From positions 93,834 to 157,833 of the forward strand of contig JAFMYY010000015.1 of NCBI GenBank assembly GCA_017948555.1: DNA of 64,000 nucleotides, read 5' to 3'. Position numbers and translations under genes: made by a program. This document shows, one piece after another, positions 34,610-43,586 of the stretch (its first letter is position 1; every line of letters starts with the position of its first letter). This stretch comes from Cesiribacteraceae bacterium YIM B00369. GTDB taxonomy: Bacteria > Bacteroidota > Bacteroidia > Cytophagales > Cyclobacteriaceae. Below the pieces are notes generated by a model. It was not told the origin of the DNA. It saw only the letters and a program-made list of their open reading frames with translations, and made no database searches.

Positions 34610-35659
34610 ATGAATAAGATTTCTATTCTCCTCGACAGACACTTCCCTTACAGTATTAAATCCTTAAAAACCCCTGACACCAAAATCAAAAAATGTGAGC
34701 TTCCTGAAGCTCTTCCAAAAGGCCCCGGGCGTATTTTTCATGTAATCGATATGTATGCGAAATCTTTTCAGGAGGATGTTATTTTAGGTAACCGCCGTAC
34801 CGCCTTAATGCTCGGCCTTTTGTACCATCTGTATAAACCAAAAAAGATATCGCTCATAGGTTATGAAATTATTTTCAACTTTAAGGATACATTAAAGGCT
34901 AAGCTTGTAAAGCTAATCTGGACCCTGGCAGTTAAGAAAATTGATAAACTGGTGGTAATGACGGCCAGCGAGCGCCAGTATTTAACCAGGGAATTCAATA
35001 CCACACCCGATAAATTTAAGACCATTCCTTTTTATGCCGAGAATGCCGATTATGTTGGTCCTGCCCGGGATGGCTACATATTTTCTGCAGGCCGGATGGA
35101 GCGTGATTTCGAAACGCTGATCCATGCCGTAACAGGAACTGATTTCCCGGCCATTATTGTGGCCGACAAAAGCCAGAAAGAGAAACTGGAAAAGATTCGT
35201 CCCGATAATGTAACGATCCTTTACAATATACCAAGGGAAGAATATACACGCCTGCTGGAAAGATCAAAACTGGTTGTAGTGCCGCTTTATGAGGGAGCAG
35301 CTTCGCGCGGGCAGGTGGTAATACTGGAATCCATGAAATACGGAAAGCCTGTGGTAAGCACCAGGGTACAGGGCACTGTTGATTACCTTGAAGATGGGGA
35401 AACAGGGCTGTTTGTTGAACCTGCAAACCCACAGGCAATGAGGGAAATATTTAATACTTACTTTAACGATTTTGATAAGCTGGAAGAGATGGGGAGAAAT
35501 GCGTATAAAACCCAAAGGAACAAATATTCTCCGGAAGTCTTTTATAAAAACTATCTGGACCTGATAATGGAAGAATACCGCAGGAAAAATCAGCTTTCAG
35601 AAGCAAGGCTATATTCATTAACCACAGCTGCCCCCGGGCTGGAAAAAGAAGGTGTATAA
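34610..35659 (+). CDS. Glycosyltransferase family 4
   Basis: The 349-residue protein has a GT4 C-terminal half with YIFSAGRMERDFETLIHAV (donor domain start), IPREEYTRLLERSKLVVVPLYEG, the signature in SRGQVVILESMKYGKPVVSTRV and a GETGLFVEP motif. In the first position of the E-x7-E pair there is a shift to SRGQVVILE, with the second Glu kept. The N-terminal half is shorter than usual. It is the first of two plus-strand genes, followed 77 bases later by a GT-C-like membrane protein. Donor and acceptor are unknown. Confidence 0.85.
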   Translation: MNKISILLDRHFPYSIKSLKTPDTKIKKCELPEALPKGPGRIFHVIDMYAKSFQEDVILGNRRTALMLGLLYHLYKPKKISLIGYEIIFNFKDTLKAKLVKLIWTLAVKKIDKLVVMTASERQYLTREFNTTPDKFKTIPFYAENADYVGPARDGYIFSAGRMERDFETLIHAVTGTDFPAIIVADKSQKEKLEKIRPDNVTILYNIPREEYTRLLERSKLVVVPLYEGAASRGQVVILESMKYGKPVVSTRVQGTVDYLEDGETGLFVEPANPQAMREIFNTYFNDFDKLEEMGRNAYKTQRNKYSPEVFYKNYLDLIMEEYRRKNQLSEARLYSLTTAAPGLEKEGV

Positions 35660-35736
35660 CCAGTTTTAAAATTTTACGTTTCAGGCAGAATAAAAGCAAA
35701 TAAAAAAAATTTCTCCTCAATCCCTCACCAATAAAA

Positions 35737-37485
35737 ATGAAACACTTGAAGTTTTTCAGGTTTGCCATCATTCTGCTTATTTTAACAGCGGTGGCATTTG
35801 TGCGCTGGTGGTTTACATACAACCAGATCCTGACCGGTATTGATGATGCAAATATATTTTTTGTATATGCTAAAAATCTTGCCGAAGGCAATGGCCTGGT
35901 ATATAATGCAGGCGGAGAGCCGGTGGAAGGGTTTACCTCATTTCTGTGGGTTTTAATTCTTTCCCTTTTTTATCTGGCAGGGCCTATGGAGGTAATTACC
36001 CTGTTTTTTAATCTTTTGCTGCTAAGCTACACCTTTTACCGGCTCACCCTTTTTGTGGATAAGCTTAATTCAGCCTCAGAAAACAAAAACCCATTGGGTT
36101 TCTATAGCCTGATTGTTCTTGCTTTTATATGCCTTATACCCGGCTATATTGACTGGACCATTCTTACCCTTATGGAAACCGGACTATGGAGTACTTTGCT
36201 GGTTTTAATAAGTCTGAACCTATGCCAGCTGTTCCTGGAGCCGGAGAACAAAAAATTATCACGTAGTTTGTTATTCCTTATGCCATTACTGGTTCTTACC
36301 CGGCCCGAAAGTTTAGCATGGGGGTTAGTTTTTATTGCCATCCGTGGGGTACAGCTCCTTTATTTCAGGCACTCAATAAAAGAGAGTATACACAAAGTAC
36401 TTCCGCTTTTTGCCTCTTATTTTGTCACCCTTATACTCCTGTTTGTTTTCCGCTTAAGCTATTTCGGTTATTTACTCCCTAACACTTATTACGCTAAAAT
36501 GTCCGGCACTCCGGTGGAAAATATAACAGATGGTTTTTACTACCTGTTACGCTATGTAAAGGAAAATCCTTTTATACCCGTTTTTGTATTGGGCTTAATC
36601 ATTGCTCTTTTCCTGATTATGCGGAGAGCAATAAATACCAGAGGAAAATTACAGCCGGTAAGCCTTATACAGGCCTGTATTATACTAATTACAGGCCTGC
36701 AATTTCTTATTCCTTTATACACAGGCGGAGATCATTTTTACCTGTCAAGGTTTTTACAGCCCTTATACCCCCTGCTGCTCCTGGGATTTTTCAATGGCAG
36801 GTTCTGGAAAGAACATGGCTTAAAAAACTTCAGCCTGAATAATGGCCAGGCAGCCTTTGTGCTTACTTCCCTCTTTTTACTTATCCTTGCCACCACACGC
36901 TTTTCTTTTCTGGGAAACTCCTCCATTTACAAGGAATTTGAAATTGCCCGCATGGGCCGGGATACCGGCAACCAACTGAACGCCATGTTTGAGAATACCT
37001 CAGCAGCTTACCCCTCAGTAGGTACTTACCTTGCAGGTGGCATTGCTTACGCATATAAAGGGCATACCGTTGATCTTTTAGGGCTTAATAATACCAGGAT
37101 GGCACATGCCCCAAAAGAAAATAAAGACGGCTATAAAAACCACAGCTCATTCAATAAAAAAGTGTTCTACCAGATTGCTCCGGATATCCTGCACATTGAG
37201 TTCATTGATAACCTTAAAGATGCTAAACTTACCGAACAGGACAGCACAGATTTTCAAAACCAGGTGTACCAGTTTATTTTCCTGGAAGATAGTTTCCGGC
37301 TCCTGTACGAACCTGTGGTTATTTCAACTCCTGATCGCGGCCTGTGGTACCAGGCTTATGTAAAAAAGAGCTACCTCCGGCACCTGGGCAATCAAAACCA
37401 GAAGTTCTATATACTTAACAGGAAAAAAAATCTGCAACAGGTTCGCGAAGAGCTCCTGTTGCAGTTAAGTTATCTGAAGGAATAA
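35737..37485 (+). CDS. Polytopic membrane protein, probable GT-C glycosyltransferase
   Basis: The 582-residue protein has about nine to ten transmembrane helices and a soluble C-terminal region of about 160 residues. After the first helix the sequence GIDDANIFFVYAKNLAEGNG (about 30-49) presents the acidic DD pair typical of GT-C enzymes, followed by VYNAGGEPVEGFTSFLW, a conserved continuation in this family. Such enzymes take sugars from polyprenyl phosphate on the periplasmic side. It is convergent with a deacetylase gene whose stop is 19 bases away. It is not a close match to the GT-C protein at 5995-7551. Confidence 0.72.
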   Translation: MKHLKFFRFAIILLILTAVAFVRWWFTYNQILTGIDDANIFFVYAKNLAEGNGLVYNAGGEPVEGFTSFLWVLILSLFYLAGPMEVITLFFNLLLLSYTFYRLTLFVDKLNSASENKNPLGFYSLIVLAFICLIPGYIDWTILTLMETGLWSTLLVLISLNLCQLFLEPENKKLSRSLLFLMPLLVLTRPESLAWGLVFIAIRGVQLLYFRHSIKESIHKVLPLFASYFVTLILLFVFRLSYFGYLLPNTYYAKMSGTPVENITDGFYYLLRYVKENPFIPVFVLGLIIALFLIMRRAINTRGKLQPVSLIQACIILITGLQFLIPLYTGGDHFYLSRFLQPLYPLLLLGFFNGRFWKEHGLKNFSLNNGQAAFVLTSLFLLILATTRFSFLGNSSIYKEFEIARMGRDTGNQLNAMFENTSAAYPSVGTYLAGGIAYAYKGHTVDLLGLNNTRMAHAPKENKDGYKNHSSFNKKVFYQIAPDILHIEFIDNLKDAKLTEQDSTDFQNQVYQFIFLEDSFRLLYEPVVISTPDRGLWYQAYVKKSYLRHLGNQNQKFYILNRKKNLQQVREELLLQLSYLKE

Positions 37486-37504
37486 AAAGAGTGAAAAAGC
37501 AGGA

Positions 37505-38536
37505 TCAGGAAGCTACAGAAGCAGCTTCCTGCTTCACAGCCACCGGGGACTTTTCATTCAGCCAGTCCACATAACCGGCCATGGTGGTAAGGAGCATTTC
37601 TTCTCTTTTTTCATTCAGGTATTCCAGCACGGCCGGAAATACCTGCTCCACATACTCATGCTCAAAAGAAGGATGAAACCAGAAATGGCAAACACTGTTA
37701 TTTTGGATTGCCCGGTCTATAATAGTCTTTGTCCTGTAAATATGGTAATCCACAGACCAGTCTGCCCGCCATTCAAGCTGGAAAGAACTTTTAATCTCCC
37801 ACAACCCATTCGGGTGCTTTACCGGATATCCCAGCACATTGCCAATATTGGTCCTGTAATTTGAAAAACCTGATTTGGAAAGCTCCTCAAGGTTTCCTAC
37901 CGTATGGGCCGGATAGATCAGCGTTTTCAGCTCCACGCCTCTTTCCCGGGCCAGCTTCTGACATTCCTGCAATTCCTGACGGAAAAGTTCCGGCGGACAA
38001 ACCACATCGCGGCAATCAATATGAGAAAAGGTATGGCAGCCTATTTCATGCTCCACTTCCGAGCCCTGGATCTTATCCAGCAGATCAGGGCAGTACCATT
38101 CCGGCGCATCTTTATGATTACTGCAGGGGTCATCTTTATACCAGTCGCCTTCATCGAATTTCCAGTACCCGTTCTCAAAATGCTCCGGCCGCTTCATCCC
38201 GGGGTGAGGCACACCATTCTCCCGGGAGCATTCCTTTAAAAACAAATGTCCTACCGTTGCCCATGTAACAGGCACATTATATTTTTCGCACAGCTCCAGC
38301 AGCTCCGGCATATTTTTACGCGCCCGTCTTGCTTTTTTTATAGCTGCCTGGCAAGGATCTCCCAAACCTTTACCAAAGCGCCACGCCCATGCAAGCTCAA
38401 AATCTGCTGAGAGCGTAAAAACAGCTTTATATGGTTCAGGAACAAACTTCCTGTAATCTTCTGTTTTCTCTGTTTTAGGGTTTCTGCCAAGGGCAAAATT
38501 TAATTTACTAAGACTGCTTTTTATGAGTGGATGCAT
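37505..38536 (-). CDS. Polysaccharide deacetylase family protein
   Basis: This 343-residue NodB-type protein has FTLSADFELAWAWRF (SADFE in place of the usual DDG-type motif, with Asp as base) and HEIGCHTFSHIDCRD carrying the two metal histidines; a later HFWFHPSFE supplies the distal His. The family includes chitin and peptidoglycan deacetylases and uncharacterised members in polysaccharide loci. There is no signal peptide. The open frame starts with TTG at 38548; the ATG at 38534-38536 is preferred. The last codons form an 8-bp stem (AGGAAGCT at 37507-37514 with 37523-37530), a possible weak terminator inside the gene end. Confidence 0.8.
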   Translation of the reverse strand: MHPLIKSSLSKLNFALGRNPKTEKTEDYRKFVPEPYKAVFTLSADFELAWAWRFGKGLGDPCQAAIKKARRARKNMPELLELCEKYNVPVTWATVGHLFLKECSRENGVPHPGMKRPEHFENGYWKFDEGDWYKDDPCSNHKDAPEWYCPDLLDKIQGSEVEHEIGCHTFSHIDCRDVVCPPELFRQELQECQKLARERGVELKTLIYPAHTVGNLEELSKSGFSNYRTNIGNVLGYPVKHPNGLWEIKSSFQLEWRADWSVDYHIYRTKTIIDRAIQNNSVCHFWFHPSFEHEYVEQVFPAVLEYLNEKREEMLLTTMAGYVDWLNEKSPVAVKQEAASVAS

Positions 38537-38659
38537 GTTAATGTGCAATGTTAATTGTTCTTCATTCTGTTTTAGTGGCTGGTGCGTAACCTGCCCTCAT
38601 CAAATACATATTACTTAAATGGGGTATCGGTAATTTTATTCAATGACCTGCTCCTGCTT

Positions 38660-39706
38660 TCACGCATATTTTTCATAAAGGTTCAGCAGGCTTTTCAGGT
38701 GGTTTTCCTCATCAAAGATCCGTGTAAACTCCTCCGCTTTCTCCCCCATCTTTTTGCGCAACTCCGGTTTTTCAATCAAAGTGGCCACTTTCTCCTTCAG
38801 GTCATTGAGCGATTTTACAATATATCCTGTCTCTCCATCTTTGATAATTTCTTTGTTTCCCCCAACATCAAAAGCAAGAGAAGGAATGGCACAGCGGCCG
38901 GCATCAATCAGGGCAAGGGAAAGAGCTTCTTCATCGGAGGGCAGCACAAAGAGGTCGAAATGGTTGTACAGGTTTTCAATATCGGTCCTGAAACCAAGGA
39001 ATTTTACCTTATCATCCACCCCCAGCTCTTTTGCCAAAGCCTCCATTGGTTCCCGCTCAGGTCCGTCGCCCACAATCATTACCTCAAAATTGAGGATACC
39101 CCGCTCTTTTAAATATTTAGCTACCTCAAGGTGGAACTGAACCCTTTTTAGCTTAACCACACGGCCAATAAAGCCGATTCTTACTATATCATCCTTGGGT
39201 TTGAGCTCAGGGAGGCGCTGAATCTGGGAGGAGTTATACAAAACTTTAATTTTCTTTTTAGGAAAAGAATACTCGTTCTCAAAATATCGTGCCAGGGCAG
39301 CACAAACAAATATGGTACGTTTTACCGATGGCAATTTGGAAAGTACATTTAAAGGCCAGCGGCGCACTTCAAAATGATGACCATGAAAGTGCCACATAAC
39401 AGGAACCTTAACCTTCAGGGTAGCAAGTGCTGAAATAATCATTGGCGCATACAAATGATTGTGCACCACAGTAATATTTTTTTCTTTTATGAAGTCTGCA
39501 AGCTTTCCTGCCGTGGACAGGTAGTTCTGTTTTTCGAACTGTACCACCTTTACTTTTTCATCCAGTAACTGGCGCAGATCACCATCCTGAAACATGCCAA
39601 GATATACATTTACATTGTCTGCACTGCTTAACATGTTCGCATCAAGCACTGCCTGTTTTTCAGCTCCGCCAAAATTAAGGGAGCTGACTAAAATCAGAAT
39701 ATTCAT
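38660..39706 (-). CDS. Glycosyltransferase family 4
   Basis: The 348-residue protein opens with ILILVSSLNFGGAEKQAV, the GT4 N-terminal glycine loop, and has HNHLYAPMIISALATL, IGFIGRVVKLKRVQFHL, VGDGPEREPMEALAKELG and SDEEALSLALIDAGRCAIPSLAF (E..x7 with Asp in the second position), then GGNKEIIKDGETGYIV. It would transfer a hexose from a nucleotide donor to a lipid-linked acceptor. It is 111 bases from the deacetylase gene in the same direction and is the last polysaccharide-type gene of this block. Confidence 0.88.
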   Translation of the reverse strand: MNILILVSSLNFGGAEKQAVLDANMLSSADNVNVYLGMFQDGDLRQLLDEKVKVVQFEKQNYLSTAGKLADFIKEKNITVVHNHLYAPMIISALATLKVKVPVMWHFHGHHFEVRRWPLNVLSKLPSVKRTIFVCAALARYFENEYSFPKKKIKVLYNSSQIQRLPELKPKDDIVRIGFIGRVVKLKRVQFHLEVAKYLKERGILNFEVMIVGDGPEREPMEALAKELGVDDKVKFLGFRTDIENLYNHFDLFVLPSDEEALSLALIDAGRCAIPSLAFDVGGNKEIIKDGETGYIVKSLNDLKEKVATLIEKPELRKKMGEKAEEFTRIFDEENHLKSLLNLYEKYA

Positions 39707-40202
39707 AGTTATTTATAGTATCTTAATTTAACCGGTTTATGGACTGCTTGTTTTGTAAAAACCCGGGCTGGCAAGTTCATTTGCATAAACGCATAATTAC
39801 TCATCTGCCTTTACACATGTAATCAGCAAAAAAAAAGAGCACATGAAAAGAGCATTAAAAAAATCTGAAGTCTTTACCTTCAGTCTGTTATAGCAGGGGC
39901 CTCCACTGGCTACAACAAACTCCTGTTCCCGAAAAAAAACAGGGCGCACGGAGATTAAAAAAACAAACTAACCGCCGGATTTTTTTCATTGAAGCACTGG
40001 TATAAGCGTTTTTTTTCAGCATATATACTCCCTGAAGAGTTAAGTTGTTTTCATTTTCCCTCATTAACCAAACCGAAAACAACAGAAGCCCCTGCTCTCT
40101 TTTTTAAACCACCGGAAATTCCTGTTCTGCACTGCCCTCAACTTGCTGTATTAATAATTGCATATTAGCGGCACAGTGAGAATTAACCTTTTATTAGAAA
40201 AA
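39707..40202. other. Long intergenic region with a possible small minus-strand transcript
   Basis: Most of this roughly 500-base gap is AT-rich. A 9-bp inverted repeat (GTTGTTTTC 40044-40052, GAAAACAAC 40075-40083) lies upstream of a 64-codon minus-strand frame at 39888-40082 that contains a plausible internal start (ATGAAAAAAATCCGG). A minus-strand terminator at 39857-39883 follows within five bases of its stop. The peptide is Cys/Phe-rich and unrecognised, and a CCTGTT/AACAGG hairpin also falls here, so an untranslated RNA is as likely as a protein. Confidence 0.35.
39857..39883 (-). terminator. Intrinsic terminator without an assigned gene
   Basis: On the minus strand the stem CTGAAG / CTTCAG with a 7-base loop is followed by ATTTTTTT. 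It lies upstream of the GT4 gene starting at 39706, so it ends some transcript that begins further right, between about 39890 and 40360. Confidence 0.55.
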
Positions 40203-40337
40203 ATGAATCAAAAACATGGAAATAAATCTAAAAAAACAGGCTATACACCAAAACGTACAGAAATACCTGTTATATTTAGGGAACGTATCCTTAAACAAAC
40301 AGGGTGGCATCTTATTTGTTTCTTAAAAAAAGGATAG
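40203..40337 (+). CDS. Possible small basic protein (44 residues) upstream of the RNA helicase
   Basis: An ATG at 40203 opens a 44-codon frame ending in TAG at 40335-40337, 26 bases before the DEAD-box gene. The peptide is rich in Lys/Arg (N-terminus MNQKHGNKSKKTGYTPKR, C-terminus HLICFLKKG) and has no family I recognise. Its position suggests either a leader peptide or part of a long 5' leader of the helicase mRNA. Confidence is low because a frame this short arises easily by chance. Confidence 0.3.
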   Translation: MNQKHGNKSKKTGYTPKRTEIPVIFRERILKQTGWHLICFLKKG

Positions 40338-40363
40338 AAAAAGAACGAATCAAATAACTTAAT

Positions 40364-41719
40364 ATGAATGAAACCAACACTTCTTTTGCTGATTTTCAGT
40401 TAGATCCTTCTATTCTTGAAGGGCTGGATGCCATGGGCTTTACGGAACCCACTCCCATACAAATCCAGGCAATACCAGCAATTTTAGAAAACAAAGATAT
40501 TATTGCCAGCGCGCAGACAGGAACAGGGAAAACGGCTGCCTACGTACTCCCCATTCTCCATAAAATAAGCCGGGAAGAAGAAACGCCCGGACTTAATACC
40601 CTTATCATTGCTCCAACAAGAGAGCTTGCCCAGCAGATTGACCAGCAAATTATTGGATTCGGCTACTTTACCGGTGTAAGTTCCATCCCTGTTTATGGCG
40701 GAGGGAGCGGCCAGGAATTCGAGAAAGAGAAACAAGCTTTTAAAACAGGTGCCGATATTGTGGTGGCTACGCCCGGAAAGTTAATCCAGCACCTGAATAT
40801 GGGGTATGTAAATACCAAAAACCTGCGGCACCTGATACTCGATGAGGCCGACCGCATGCTGGATATGGGTTTTAATGAAGATATTATGAAAATAATATCA
40901 CACCTTCCTAAGGAGCGGCAAACCCTGCTTTTCTCTGCTACCATGCCTCCAAAAATCAGGCAGCTGGCTAAAAAAATCCTCATAGATCCTATGGAGATTA
41001 GTATTGCTATTTCTAAAACCGCCGAAGGTGTAAGGCAAAGAGCCTTCTCCGTTTTTGAAGACCAGAAAGAGCCCCTCCTGGAAAGCATCATTTTAAATGA
41101 AAAGCCGGAAAACGTAATTGTATTTTCCAGCAGAAAATCCAGCGTACGTATTGTGGAAAAAGGATTGCGCAGCCGGGGAATAAAAGCCAGGGGCATCAGT
41201 TCCGATCTTGAGCAGAGCGAACGGGAAAATGTGCTCCGTGAGTTTAAGAATGGCTCCTATACAGTTTTGGTAGCCACCGACATTATGAGCAGGGGTATTG
41301 ATATTGCCGACCTTGCCATGGTTATCAATTACGATGTTCCTCATGACGGAGAAGATTATGTTCACAGAGTTGGCCGTACTGCACGTGCAAAATCCACAGG
41401 CGAAGCTATAACTTTTGTAACACCTAAGGAGCAGCGCAATTTTTACCGCATAGAACAGCTTACAGGCCTGGAAGTGGAAAAGCCATCTGTTCCGGAGGAT
41501 ATAGGCAACAGCCCTGAGTGGCAGGACCCGCAAAAGGGAGGAAGAAGCAATGAAGGCAACGGCAGACCATCTTCAGGACCGAGAAAAAAGAGGCCCGGTT
41601 CTGCTTCAGGCCCGAAGGCAAACGGCTCAGGCTCTTCCGCTCCGAAAAAACGCAGGTTTAAAAATAACAGAAACAACCAGCCCGAAAACAGAAACAGTGG
41701 CCCGCGGAAAGAAGAGTAA
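40364..41719 (+). CDS. DEAD-box ATP-dependent RNA helicase (RhlE-like)
   Basis: The 451-residue protein has all core motifs in order: Q motif around PTPIQIQAIP (29-38), motif I AQTGTGKT (50-57), PTRELAQ (84-90), TPGKL, DEAD (160-163), SAT, VIVFSSRK, TDIMSRGIDI and HRVGRTARA. The last 75 residues are a Gly/Ser/Arg/Lys-rich disordered tail, as in RhlE/CsdA-type helicases that act on structured RNA and ribosome assembly. An RRM protein gene follows after 238 bases with a hairpin between; the pairing is typical of cold-response genes in Bacteroidota. A long leader (over 150 bases) could give temperature control, which is inference. Confidence 0.93.
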   Translation: MNETNTSFADFQLDPSILEGLDAMGFTEPTPIQIQAIPAILENKDIIASAQTGTGKTAAYVLPILHKISREEETPGLNTLIIAPTRELAQQIDQQIIGFGYFTGVSSIPVYGGGSGQEFEKEKQAFKTGADIVVATPGKLIQHLNMGYVNTKNLRHLILDEADRMLDMGFNEDIMKIISHLPKERQTLLFSATMPPKIRQLAKKILIDPMEISIAISKTAEGVRQRAFSVFEDQKEPLLESIILNEKPENVIVFSSRKSSVRIVEKGLRSRGIKARGISSDLEQSERENVLREFKNGSYTVLVATDIMSRGIDIADLAMVINYDVPHDGEDYVHRVGRTARAKSTGEAITFVTPKEQRNFYRIEQLTGLEVEKPSVPEDIGNSPEWQDPQKGGRSNEGNGRPSSGPRKKRPGSASGPKANGSGSSAPKKRRFKNNRNNQPENRNSGPRKEE

Positions 41720-41753
41720 AAGCTAATAATACTTAATTCCTGCAGAAAAAATC

Positions 41754-41785
41754 AAAAGCCTTTTTTTAACAATTAAGGCTTTTTG
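41754..41785 (+). terminator. Terminator after the DEAD-box helicase gene
   Basis: The 7-bp stem AAAAGCC / GGCTTTT (41754-41760 with 41777-41783) encloses a 16-base T-rich loop and ends in a short T-run. It is a modest terminator 35 bases after the helicase stop. Confidence 0.5.
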
Positions 41786-41957
41786 CATTTATTTTATAAA
41801 AAATTAGGATATCTGTTTTAATCCTATAAATTTACCTGAAGAAAGTAGAGCATTATTGCTAAGCCTGTCATTTGCTGATTTTTTTAAGCTAAACCGTCCT
41901 GCTAAGCCATAATTCTCCCCTTTTGCCTTTCATTATTTATTATTTATTTATTTTATC

Positions 41958-42260
41958 ATGAACATTTTTGTAGCAAAGCTTAATTTCAGGACAGACAGTG
42001 ATACCCTGAAACAAGCATTTGAAGAATTTGGAGAAGTCAGCTCCGCCAAGGTTATTATGGACCATGAAACAGGCAAATCGAAAGGATTTGGTTTTGTGGA
42101 AATGCCGGACGATGATGAAGCTCAGGAAGCAATTAACAGCCTTAACGATACAGAACTTAACGGCCACACCATTGTAGTAAAAAAAGCCAACCCCAGAGAA
42201 AATTCGAATAGTGGTGGCAACAATTACAACAGCAGACCTAAATCCTTCGACAGATATTAA
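41958..42260 (+). CDS. RRM-domain RNA-binding protein
   Basis: The 100-residue protein is a single RNA recognition motif with RNP2 IFVAKL (3-8) and RNP1 KGFGFVEM (42-49), followed by a short Asn/Gly/Ser-rich tail. Small RRM proteins of this kind in Bacteroidota and cyanobacteria bind RNA globally and are often cold-induced. Its gene ends 15 bases before a strong terminator shared with the convergent gene. Neighbouring the DEAD-box helicase supports a joint role in RNA handling. Confidence 0.92.
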   Translation: MNIFVAKLNFRTDSDTLKQAFEEFGEVSSAKVIMDHETGKSKGFGFVEMPDDDEAQEAINSLNDTELNGHTIVVKKANPRENSNSGGNNYNSRPKSFDRY

Positions 42261-42275
42261 TCCTGTTAAAAATAT

Positions 42276-42311
42276 AATACCCCGGTTAGCAACAACCGGG
42301 GTATTTTTTTA
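42276..42311. terminator. Bidirectional intrinsic terminator
   Basis: A 12-bp perfect stem (AATACCCCGGTT at 42276-42287 with its complement at 42294-42305), a 6-base loop and a T-run to 42310 lie between convergent genes ending at 42260 (+) and 42372 (-). Confidence 0.85.
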
Positions 42312-42371
42312 TCTTTTAATTTAAAGAGGCCTGAAATCCTGTTCTCCGGCAGAAAAACAAACGCTCAGACT

Positions 42372-42833
42372 TTATTTAAAAAAGCCACCCAGGCCTTTCT
42401 TAAGCTGATCGGTTACTCCTGAGGCAAGTCCTCCTGATCCTCCTCCCAATAAAGACATCAGGCTTTGCTGACTTGGCGCGGAGTCCTGCCCTCCTGTTTT
42501 CTGATTCACCAGGTTCAGGAGATAAGGTACTGCAATAGTTTCCACGGTTCCTGCAGTTTCGGGGCTCAGGCCAAGCTGGCTTACCAGTTTTCCCACAAGG
42601 TTATTACTTATCTTCTGTACCAGCGGGTTGCCGGATGCCCCGGGTTTACTCCCCCTGAATAAGCTCATAATCTGCTGCACATTTCCCTGCTTTGCCTCAT
42701 CCAGAAGAACTTCACGGGAGCTTTCTCCTGCCAGGTCTATTGATTTATCTGCCTGCTGCTGATTAATGCCTGCTCTGTTCTGGATTTCTCCGGTTATATT
42801 GTCCTTTGCTTTATTTATAATTTCATTCCACAT
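42372..42833 (-). CDS. DUF937-like small hypothetical protein
   Basis: The 153-residue product (ATG at 42831-42833; the longer frame to 42896 adds 21 unlikely residues) is mostly helical. It has a middle region of repeated hydrophobic helices (NPLVQKISNNLVGKLVSQLG, AGTVETIAVPYLLNLVNQ) and a Gly/Ser-rich C-terminus ending in LKKGLGGFF. The pattern resembles DUF937/YidB-like proteins of unknown function. No signal peptide is present. A near -7 element (AACCTTTG, one mismatch) occurs upstream around 42881-42888 on the minus strand. Confidence 0.7.
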   Translation of the reverse strand: MWNEIINKAKDNITGEIQNRAGINQQQADKSIDLAGESSREVLLDEAKQGNVQQIMSLFRGSKPGASGNPLVQKISNNLVGKLVSQLGLSPETAGTVETIAVPYLLNLVNQKTGGQDSAPSQQSLMSLLGGGSGGLASGVTDQLKKGLGGFFK

Positions 42834-42978
42834 AATAATATAATTTTGGTTTACCTTCTTATAGTAGCGAAAGAAGCTTACAAAGGTTTTACTCACTAAA
42901 TGAAATTCTTACCTTTTTAGCATAAAAGTTACTATAAGTGATTAAAAGCTATTAGCTTTATCGCCAAAACAACCCGCT

Positions 42979-43437
42979 ATGACCGCATACAACATTTTTC
43001 TCTATCTGCATTCCTGGATCCGCTGGATCATCATTATCGTTGCCATAATTGCCCTTGTAAAAGCTTACTCCGGCTGGTTTGGCAATAAGCCATACACAAA
43101 AGGTGACAATGGAATATCTGCCGCATTTATGGGCACCATGCACCTTAACCTGTTAATCGGGCTTGTTTTATACTTCTTCCTGAGTCCGGTTGTACAAAGT
43201 GCATTCAGCGATTTTGGAGCTGCCATGAAAAATCCGGGACTGCGCTTTTGGGCAGTGGAGCACATCCTGGTTAATATAATTGCCGTAGTGGTTGCCACAA
43301 TTGGCCGGGCTAAGTCTAAAAAAGCTGTGGAAACTGTGCGGAAGCATAAAATAACGGCTATCTTTTATACTATTGCTTTCGTTTTATTGCTCAGCCGGAT
43401 TCCGTGGGGCGAGGCTGAACGTCTTTTCCGCTTTTAA
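42979..43437 (+). CDS. Four-helix membrane protein with conserved-looking histidines
   Basis: The 152-residue protein has four transmembrane helices, each with one histidine at or near the membrane face (H11, H55, H95, H123). This layout recalls small cytochrome-b-like four-helix bundles, and I infer possible haem binding, but there is no CxxCH or other diagnostic motif. Two aromatic segments (SWIRWIII at the start and LSRIPW near the end) are distinctive. It is a single gene with no close partners. The function is unknown. Confidence 0.72.
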   Translation: MTAYNIFLYLHSWIRWIIIIVAIIALVKAYSGWFGNKPYTKGDNGISAAFMGTMHLNLLIGLVLYFFLSPVVQSAFSDFGAAMKNPGLRFWAVEHILVNIIAVVVATIGRAKSKKAVETVRKHKITAIFYTIAFVLLLSRIPWGEAERLFRF

Positions 43438-43586
43438 GTAAAACCGGTATTATTTCCGTTTTTGCTTTAAAATTGAAAAAAGTACCGTTCATTACCGGAG
43501 GTCCGGAAAAACAATTTCTCCTCCAAAAGCTTCATGATGTAAAGGAATTAAAGAAAACCACTTGTTAAATTCCATTATTGAAAATC

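Noticed and set aside
37861..38268. Long plus-strand frames opposite the deacetylase gene
   Set aside because: They are antisense to a gene with clear NodB motifs; the translated text has no domain pattern.
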